A stretch of 30,518 nucleotides of DNA from a virus, in the IMG/VR virus record IMGVR_UViG_3300022927_000079, positions 1 to 30,518 of that record; one strand, written 5' to 3'. Within the stretch, counting starts at the first letter, position 1. Every line of letters starts with the position of its first letter. The notes below the pieces were generated by a model, which worked only from the letters and a program-made list of their open reading frames with translations, was not told the origin of the DNA and made no database searches. Below are positions 17,347-23,274 of this stretch, piece by piece. The translations under genes and the position numbers were made by a program.

Positions 17347-17751
17347 TTATCGTAACCTTTCTAAATTAAAATTAAATACCGCTGGTTTAGTTATACCTAC
17401 AGTATAAAAATATATTTCTATGTTATAACCATCTTCTGAGCTATTCGGTAGTACCTTAACTTCTTGTATTTTCACTCTGCGCTCAAAATTTTGTAATACT
17501 GTCTCAATTTGTTTTTTGATTGCTAAAGCTGTTAGAGGAGACATATTTTCAAATAAAAGACCTCTAATATTGCCTGCTATTTCAGGGTGAAAGGGCCTTT
17601 CATACGTATTTGTTAGTAACAAAATACGAAGGGCCTGTTTTACCGCGGCAACATCTAGTGCTTTAGAAACGTCACCGGTAACAGGATGCGCAACAAAGTT
17701 AAGATCTATATCTTTGTATATTCTTGTTATTTCTTGTTTTAATTCGGCCAT
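17347..17751 (-). CDS. 25: Baseplate wedge subunit gp25
   Basis: A 134-aa homologue of T4 gp25 (132 aa), the small GPW/gp25-family wedge protein that helps anchor the sheath to the baseplate. The family signature is plain: ALRILLLTNTYERPFHPEIAGNIRGLLFE (40-68), including the conserved ERPFHP / IRGLLFE core. VKIQEVKVLPNSSEDGYNIEIYFY forms the expected C-terminal strands. The stop abuts the gp6 start. No Shine-Dalgarno is visible; instead a TATAAATA late-promoter box ends 5 nt before the ATG. Very sure of the identity. Confidence 0.95.
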   Translation of the reverse strand: MAELKQEITRIYKDIDLNFVAHPVTGDVSKALDVAAVKQALRILLLTNTYERPFHPEIAGNIRGLLFENMSPLTALAIKKQIETVLQNFERRVKIQEVKVLPNSSEDGYNIEIYFYTVGITKPAVFNFNLERLR

Positions 17752-17756
17752 ACACT

Positions 17757-17764
17757 TATTTATA
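17757..17764 (-). promoter_or_regulatory. Candidate T4-type late promoter for gp25
   Basis: TATAAATA on the minus strand lies in the 20-nt gap before gp25. It ends 5 nt before the ATG. T4 late promoters start about 6 nt after this box, so the transcript would begin at or next to the A of the start codon. No other ribosome site is seen. An all-AT 8-mer is expected a few times per strand in this AT-rich window, so placement is the main argument. Confidence 0.5.
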
Positions 17765-17771
17765 ATGGTTT

Positions 17772-18413
17772 TTAAATATCTGGTAGATCAAACTGAATAA
17801 ATTTCTCGCCAGCTTCTCTCGCTCTTCTTTGTAAATTTACAGTAGCTCTGGGTTTCGGTAACTCAGGTAGTTTATGTCCTGCAATTATAGCTTTCGGTGA
17901 AATTTTAGGAAATGAAATTGGTACTGCCTTCAGTACAAAAGTAGTTCCCTCTTCTTCAAAGTTTGGTATTTTTTGACATAAACTTGCTAAGTCTAGTTGC
18001 CCCTGTCTCAATAACTCAGGTATTTGATCTATTTTTAACTCACCTAAATCTATTCCGGAATATTTGGTTTGTAATTTCTTAATCTCATCTGCAACCTGTT
18101 TGCCTGCAAGTGCCGTAGTTACAAGATTTTCAGCAAACCCTGAAACGTCTTTTAATAGACCATCATTAAATGGGGATATGTCTTCTAAATTCAAACCTAT
18201 ATCAGGTACTAAAGCCTCTAAATCATTTTTAATAGTAGCCATTTTTGCAGTAATTTCAGCATACTCGGTAGACAACCCAAGAGCACTTGCCACACCCGCT
18301 CCAGTAGTAGGAACAGGAATATCTAACAACGATAAAACACCAAGAGGCCCTTCCTCTAAGACGTCTAAAGAATCTAGTAGTTTTTGCGCTTCTGGAGGTA
18401 TTCCGCAAGACAT
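17772..18413 (-). CDS. Unrecognised structural-module protein between gp5 and gp25
   Basis: A 213-aa protein I do not recognise. The first 130 residues are predicted helical with several amphipathic or hydrophobic stretches (LDSLDVLEEGPLGVLSLLDIPVP, then GVASALGLSTEYAEITAKMATIKNDLEAL). The middle (LRQGQLDLASLCQKIPNFEEEG) leads to a Pro/Lys-rich C-terminal third (VPISFPKISPKAIIAGHKLPELPKPRATVNLQRRAREAGEKF). It has no signal peptide or enzyme motif. AAGGGG precedes the ATG. In T4 the genes between 5 and 25 encode small spike-associated proteins (5.1, 5.3 and the PAAR tip 5.4). This protein has the position but not the PAAR sequence. A hub or assembly role is inferred from location. Confidence 0.7.
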   Translation of the reverse strand: MSCGIPPEAQKLLDSLDVLEEGPLGVLSLLDIPVPTTGAGVASALGLSTEYAEITAKMATIKNDLEALVPDIGLNLEDISPFNDGLLKDVSGFAENLVTTALAGKQVADEIKKLQTKYSGIDLGELKIDQIPELLRQGQLDLASLCQKIPNFEEEGTTFVLKAVPISFPKISPKAIIAGHKLPELPKPRATVNLQRRAREAGEKFIQFDLPDI

Positions 18414-18424
18414 TTTTTATCCCC

Positions 18425-20020
18425 TTAAATGACTGAAGGTGTGCCTGTTAGCGCACCGCCAGATGTAACACCTGTGTGTTTGTGTGTGCCGAGTATGATG
18501 CTACCTTGACTTACAACACTACCACTAACAGCACCGCCGGTAACAGTAACAGTACCACTAATAGCCGGAGCAGTAACACTAACTGTAGAAGTCATAGGAC
18601 CAGCCACATTATACGCTCCAGTATGTGTTGTGATACCTGTAATGAATCTTGTCGGTGCAGTAGTATTCTGTGTTACTGCTGCAAGATTTTGTATTGCCCC
18701 CGCTTCAACCAACTGATTAATACCCGCAGCTATTGTTTGATTTGTTACCGCAGTTAAAGACATAGTTGTACCTGACGCTTTAAATGCACCAATAGCTGTA
18801 GCTGTAATATTACCAATACCTGTAGTAAGATTCATATTACCAAGAACAGAATTTAAACTAATGTCTGTTATGGCACTTAAACTAATTTTTCTACCCACTG
18901 TAGCTGAATAATTACCACCAACAGAAAGCACATTGGCTTTCATAACAGTTGTATTGGCCTGTCCGCCTACACGTAAACCACTATCACCTGTGATATTTGT
19001 GTTACTACCCGTACCAACTTCTAAACAATCGTTACCCTGAATCTTAGTATGTCTAGATCCGGCGGTTTCTTCATCTCCAATTGTTGTAAACTTATTACCC
19101 TTTATTTCTTCGTAATAATCACCACCTACTCTAAGTCTTAAATCTTTCTCAACAGTAAGATTACAATTACCTTGTACAAAAATATTTTGATTCTGTATTA
19201 CGATCTTGTAGTCATCACCTACAATTTTTGTGACTTTAGTTCCGTCTGCCTGTACTTCATAAAAAGTACCCGAGTTATGATACTCATGTATTCTTCCGTT
19301 ATTGGGAGTATCGTCTACTTCAAACACATGACCGGATTCTGTTTCTGTTACATTGTTATACGGATAAACAGAGGTTGTACTATCCTCAAATGTTGGAAGC
19401 TGACCTGGTTCCTGATATGACCCTGTTTCGTTTTTACCAAAACGAGGATGAGGCTCTTCCCAAAATTCTGTTTCGTATGAGGCGCCATTAACAGGACTAG
19501 TAACTGAATCCATTTCAGGTGCTTTAGCTATCGGTATTTTTGTGTCGTTTGCTAATCTACTTTCTCTTTTTTGTACTAAACTTGCATGATCTTCAGCAGC
19601 AGCTCCACGAGCCAATCTAGAAATATCGGGTTCATTTAATTCGTTATAGCCTGGTTCCTCACCGTTTCTAGGAAAAATATTGAAAGGATCATTAAAACCT
19701 ATATTAGGATCTTCTTCTCGTTCCTCAGGTCTGCCATTTAAACTTCCCATTATAATAGGTTGTTGTTCATCTTTACCGTCGGCAAAGAATCCTATTACGG
19801 TACTACCTTCAACAAGAACATGATTGCTACCTACACCTGAAACACTTGCGCTTGTAACGGGCATCATAGGAGTTGCCCAAGGCAAATCTGCTGTGGGCAA
19901 AGTTTGTTTATTTGCAGTATGATACCCAAATATTCTTACACGGCATCTACCCATATTGTAGGGATCCATTCTATCCTCTACAATACCTATCCACCAATTA
20001 AATGTAGGTAAAATCTTCAT
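18425..20020 (-). CDS. 5: Central spike gp5 without lysozyme domain
   Basis: A 531-aa homologue of T4 gp5, the trimeric tail spike that punctures the outer membrane. NWWIGIVEDRMDPYNMGRCRVRIFGYH (8-34) through EGSTVIGFFADGK (about 70-83) and the following QQPIIMGSLNG form the N-terminal OB-fold. Residues about 100-205 are a linker (FNDPFNIFPRNGEEPGYNELNEPDISRLARG...). SVYPYNNVTETESGHVFEVDDTP (about 217-240) starts the C-terminal beta-helix, with GN/GG-turn repeats up to about 500 and a GTHKHTGVTSGGALTGTPS end. The T4 lysozyme domain, normally between OB-fold and helix, is absent. The ATG has a GAGGT site 7 nt upstream. The homology is certain; loss of the muralytic domain is seen directly. Confidence 0.92.
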   Translation of the reverse strand: MKILPTFNWWIGIVEDRMDPYNMGRCRVRIFGYHTANKQTLPTADLPWATPMMPVTSASVSGVGSNHVLVEGSTVIGFFADGKDEQQPIIMGSLNGRPEEREEDPNIGFNDPFNIFPRNGEEPGYNELNEPDISRLARGAAAEDHASLVQKRESRLANDTKIPIAKAPEMDSVTSPVNGASYETEFWEEPHPRFGKNETGSYQEPGQLPTFEDSTTSVYPYNNVTETESGHVFEVDDTPNNGRIHEYHNSGTFYEVQADGTKVTKIVGDDYKIVIQNQNIFVQGNCNLTVEKDLRLRVGGDYYEEIKGNKFTTIGDEETAGSRHTKIQGNDCLEVGTGSNTNITGDSGLRVGGQANTTVMKANVLSVGGNYSATVGRKISLSAITDISLNSVLGNMNLTTGIGNITATAIGAFKASGTTMSLTAVTNQTIAAGINQLVEAGAIQNLAAVTQNTTAPTRFITGITTHTGAYNVAGPMTSTVSVTAPAISGTVTVTGGAVSGSVVSQGSIILGTHKHTGVTSGGALTGTPSVI

Positions 20021-20028
20021 TCATAACC

Positions 20029-21402
20029 TCATGTAGCACTAGGTGTTCCTAAGTCTAAGGACACCCCATTCTTAACAACTTCTGCGTGTATTGTATGTCT
20101 CATAGCTGTGATTCTGTGGTGTAACGCTGTCACTAAATATCTACCTGTTAAAACAGGATCCATGACCTCATCTATATCTACTTCACCATTAACCTTGACG
20201 GAATTGCCGGGATATAAAATATAAAGTAATACACCGACTTCAATATCAGTTCTTCCGGGTATTTTTATATCAAATTTAATTTGATCTAATGAATTTAAAT
20301 AAGACCGTCTTTTCAAAAAAGGCAACCCAGTATTTTCATCATCTATACCGTATTTTTCACCGTCCTTTAGATACAAACATTTATTATATGAGAAAAATAT
20401 TTCATTTGAAAAGGGGTTGGTTAAAGCTTCGGAAGGAAAAGGATACCCCTTATCTGTAGTCCAAAATCTACCAGTTTCAGGATTAAATAGATTCAAAGTT
20501 TTTTCAGACATTTTTTTACTTAAAAGATCATATCCTCGTATTGAACCACCGTAGTATCCTGAACTTTGTCCATCCATTGAGTTAAAAGTTTTCTTAGCTT
20601 GCATTGATTCTATTCTTGTATTTTCCGGGGGCATTCCAACAGAAGTATAATTTACACCGGTTTGTCTTCTCGGTATTTCAAGGCTATTCGGTTCAAATAC
20701 ATATTCATCAAAAACAATATTTGCCTCAACAGAACTTTTAATTATATTTTCTATACTAGCAACATAGAATGCTTTGTTGCCTTCAAAAAATAAAAAATCA
20801 GATGCAGATGTATTGGCTCCAATACATCTTCTACTAATAAATGCTAAATTTTTTATAGGAGACCAAAAATTTGAAGTATATGTTATATTACTAATATGCG
20901 GCGTGTCTGTCACAATGAGAGGTTTACTATCCGTGCCATCAATTCTTTTTGCCTTTATAAATTCAGGAATTATCTTGCTTATTATCTCATCCGTGGATCC
21001 TTTATACGTTTGAGAAAGTGTTGTGAGCTGATCCTGATAACCTTCAAGTGAAATAAAGTGTAATGAATATACCTGTTCTGAATCTCCTGTAGGTATTCTA
21101 TCTTCAATTGAAAATACGTGAAAGGATCTTTCTATAATATTTTCTGGAGCATCTTCTAAACTAGGAGTTCTTAATTTAACTGTTAAAAACTCATGGCCGA
21201 TAATTGGTGCATTATTGATTAGGTTAACTGAGTCTGCAAGTACAAGAGTTCCGTGCATTACAGGCGAAAAGATATCCTCATAGATATTAATTTCTACAAG
21301 AAAATTATTTAAGTCAATATTTTCACCGGCATGATTTGTTAAAAATAATTCTTCAACATATACTCTACCCGCATTTGATATATCTTCAGATAATCCAGCC
21401 AT
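20029..21402 (-). CDS. 27: Baseplate hub subunit gp27-like
   Basis: A 457-aa protein immediately upstream of gp5, where hub proteins of the gp27/gpD type sit. The N-terminus (VYVEELFLTNHAGENIDLNNFLVEINIYEDIFSPVMHGTLVLADSVNLI, about 14-62) is the tube-like beta domain that starts gp27-type hubs. YSLHFISLEGYQDQL (about 127-141) and the later part with TGRYLVTALHHRITAMRHTIHAEVVKNG (about 417-445) fit the second tube-like domain. It would form the trimeric cup that joins the gp5 spike to the tube. T4 gp27 has 391 residues. It starts one base after the gp53 stop, with no strong ribosome site. The call rests on domain character and gene order. Confidence 0.8.
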   Translation of the reverse strand: MAGLSEDISNAGRVYVEELFLTNHAGENIDLNNFLVEINIYEDIFSPVMHGTLVLADSVNLINNAPIIGHEFLTVKLRTPSLEDAPENIIERSFHVFSIEDRIPTGDSEQVYSLHFISLEGYQDQLTTLSQTYKGSTDEIISKIIPEFIKAKRIDGTDSKPLIVTDTPHISNITYTSNFWSPIKNLAFISRRCIGANTSASDFLFFEGNKAFYVASIENIIKSSVEANIVFDEYVFEPNSLEIPRRQTGVNYTSVGMPPENTRIESMQAKKTFNSMDGQSSGYYGGSIRGYDLLSKKMSEKTLNLFNPETGRFWTTDKGYPFPSEALTNPFSNEIFFSYNKCLYLKDGEKYGIDDENTGLPFLKRRSYLNSLDQIKFDIKIPGRTDIEVGVLLYILYPGNSVKVNGEVDIDEVMDPVLTGRYLVTALHHRITAMRHTIHAEVVKNGVSLDLGTPSAT

Positions 21403-21403
21403 A

Positions 21404-21904
21404 TTATGATCTTAATAGTTTTTTGTATTCGGACACAAACCTAGGTATGTATTCTTCTTTTAACAAACTAATTTGTCTTTTGCTTTCATTCTTTTCTCTT
21501 TCATATGTCAAGTTGGAAACACTGAAAATAGAGGAGTCAGAAGAATCAGGATCTACAATAATATTTTCATCATTTATGGTTTTAGCATAATGATGAATGT
21601 CTGTAGCATTACCAATACCATATTTATTTTCAACATACTCAAACAATCTACTGTCACTTTTTGGCCATTCTTCATGTACATTTATAATTTCATTTACAGC
21701 AAGAATTACCCAATGATATTTGGGTGTATTATAAACTCTTTGTGATAATATCTCAGGTGTTTCTCCGTCTTTAATATAATATTTTATCAATCCAGTTTCA
21801 TTTATTTGAGGAATAGTAAGACCGACCATACGGAATATATCTTTTACAACAGTTATATTTCCGTTGAAATCATAAGTAATATTAGGCATGAGTTTAAAAT
21901 ACAT
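21404..21904 (-). CDS. 53: Baseplate wedge subunit gp53
   Basis: A 166-aa homologue of T4 gp53 (196 aa), the wedge protein that links neighbouring wedges to each other and to the hub; its N-terminal part has LysM-like features. The core KYYIKDGETPEILSQRVYNTPKYHWVILAVNEI (about 41-73) matches T4 TYYIKGSPRPEELANAIYGNPQLYWVLLMCN. The following HEEWPKSDSRLFEYVENKYG is also conserved in style. The C-terminus (KNESKRQISLLKEEYIPRFVSEYKKLL) is a helix, as in T4. The start codon overlaps the gp48 stop (TAATG), and an AAGGA site lies upstream. It is slightly shorter than T4 gp53. Sure. Confidence 0.9.
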   Translation of the reverse strand: MYFKLMPNITYDFNGNITVVKDIFRMVGLTIPQINETGLIKYYIKDGETPEILSQRVYNTPKYHWVILAVNEIINVHEEWPKSDSRLFEYVENKYGIGNATDIHHYAKTINDENIIVDPDSSDSSIFSVSNLTYEREKNESKRQISLLKEEYIPRFVSEYKKLLRS

Positions 21905-23205
21905 TAGTACGATCCTTTAGTATCTTGGAACTTCTCATTAGTAAGAAGTTCTAATTCGAGGAATGTCATTTCCATATTTATTTCAGAAGGTGCACCATCT
22001 GTTCCCCTGAAACTATTGAAACTGTCCGGACTACCATAAGTTACTTTTAAATCTGTTAATGCACAGTTTGCTACTTTAAAAATATTTTCATTTACTTTTC
22101 CCTTATAATGATACTCAATATTAAACTCTGATGGATATTTTAAAAAGTATAATTCTTTTTCCGGGTGCATATGATATTTAAACAGTTGTATAATTTTTTG
22201 TACTTGGCGAAGTTCAGGATCACTTCTTGGAGCAAATTTATAAGTGAAACCAAACTTTCTAAATCCCATAGATTTAAATAATTGTTCTTTATATGGGTTA
22301 GCTACCTGTCTAGTTGAAGCCTCAATACCACCAATAATGTCACCGCCGCCTAATTGTTTTGGTATTTGCGCTGCACCGGAAATGAGTGCCCTCAAAGTAG
22401 CCTCACCTACTCCTCCACTTTTAGTAATAGTTGCACCCAATCTATCTAAAGAAAAATCATCAAATATTCCATTGTTGCCGGCGCCACCTGCAAAACCGCC
22501 AACTAATGTACCTAAACTAGTTTCATCCCAGGAAGCACTATAGTTTGCTTGAGGTGGTTGATTGACATGAAGTTGTACCATATCATTTAATTTTACATAA
22601 GGTACGGGTTCAAAAAATGTTCTCGCTGCAGCTATACCACCAACAGAAAGCACAGCCATTGCGCCTCCTTTAGCTATAGCTCCTAGTTTTCCATTAGCAG
22701 CAGCCACACCCTGGTTTACTGTATATACGGCTCCAGTAATTCCAATGCCGGCAGTAGCAACATTTTTTGCTGCATCCTCTGATATTCTACCTGACGTTCT
22801 TTCCTCGGTCTCTGCCTGACGTGCTCTCACATCTTTAGCACTTCTGCCACCCAGTAGTTCTTCAATTTCTCTACCTAAATTAGCTTTATCTTGTGCAGCA
22901 CCGGCGGCGGTATTTGCCTTTGTATATATTGAAAAGACTATTGTGTGTGGTTGATATTTTTCGCCACCTGGATTGTATGAAAAAGTTCTGGGTCCGTTTC
23001 CAACATCATAGTTTATTTCAGGGTCTTCAGGCAAGGATATCTCATAAGGTTCAGGATCAAGTATTTCGGTTACTTTTTCTTTGGCCGCATCAAAAACTTC
23101 AGTAATTGCTGTCCACCAGGTATCACCACCGTCAGATGGAGCAGATGGAGTCGTTGATTGCTCTGTAGTTTTTACATCGACGGAACTATCAGTCACATCA
23201 GCCAT
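21904..23205 (-). CDS. 48: Baseplate-tube junction protein gp48-like
   Basis: A 433-aa protein with a tail-tube-related C-terminal part. GFRKFGFTYKFAPRSDPELRQVQKIIQLFKYHMHP, then LKYPSEFNIEYHY, NCALTDLKVTYGSPDSFNSF and EINMEMTFLELELLTNEKF (about 305-430) form the strand-helix-strand pattern of T4 gp48/gp54 tube initiators. The N-terminus is Ser/Thr-rich with an acidic ITEVFDAAKEKVTEIL helix. The middle (about 145-200, GIGITGAVYTVNQGVAAANGK...GGAMAVLSVGGIAAARTFF) is an Ala/Gly-rich hydrophobic insertion. T4 gp48 has 364 residues. It is the first gene of the leftward block, with a GAGG site and a TATAAATA promoter upstream. It could instead correspond to gp54; gp48 is the more likely choice. 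Confidence 0.75.
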   Translation of the reverse strand: MADVTDSSVDVKTTEQSTTPSAPSDGGDTWWTAITEVFDAAKEKVTEILDPEPYEISLPEDPEINYDVGNGPRTFSYNPGGEKYQPHTIVFSIYTKANTAAGAAQDKANLGREIEELLGGRSAKDVRARQAETEERTSGRISEDAAKNVATAGIGITGAVYTVNQGVAAANGKLGAIAKGGAMAVLSVGGIAAARTFFEPVPYVKLNDMVQLHVNQPPQANYSASWDETSLGTLVGGFAGGAGNNGIFDDFSLDRLGATITKSGGVGEATLRALISGAAQIPKQLGGGDIIGGIEASTRQVANPYKEQLFKSMGFRKFGFTYKFAPRSDPELRQVQKIIQLFKYHMHPEKELYFLKYPSEFNIEYHYKGKVNENIFKVANCALTDLKVTYGSPDSFNSFRGTDGAPSEINMEMTFLELELLTNEKFQDTKGSY

Positions 23206-23217
23206 TTTTTTAACCTC

Positions 23218-23225
23218 TATAAATA
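23218..23225 (+). promoter_or_regulatory. T4-type late promoter, rightward operon
   Basis: An exact TATAAATA box in the 69-nt gap between divergent genes. Transcription would begin near 23231 and run into the adenylate-forming enzyme gene with a leader of about 43 nt. It is the left half of a 10-bp inverted repeat whose right half is the leftward late promoter. Confidence 0.75.
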
Positions 23226-23239
23226 AATAGAATTTACTT

Positions 23240-23247
23240 TATTTATA
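23240..23247 (-). promoter_or_regulatory. T4-type late promoter, leftward structural block
   Basis: An exact TATAAATA on the minus strand. Transcription would start near 23234 and reach the gp48-like ATG at 23205 after about 29 nt, with the GAGG site included in the leader. It is the mirror image of the rightward box at 23218-23225. Confidence 0.75.
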
Positions 23248-23274
23248 AAGGATTACTGAGCAAAAAACTATAAT

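Larger units (their letters stand above)
23218..23247. repeat. Inverted repeat holding two back-to-back late promoters
   Basis: TATAAATAAA (23218-23227) and TTTATTTATA (23238-23247) are perfect 10-bp inverted copies separated by 10 nt. Each arm carries one late-promoter box, placing the two transcription starts almost on top of each other in the centre. Confidence 0.85.
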
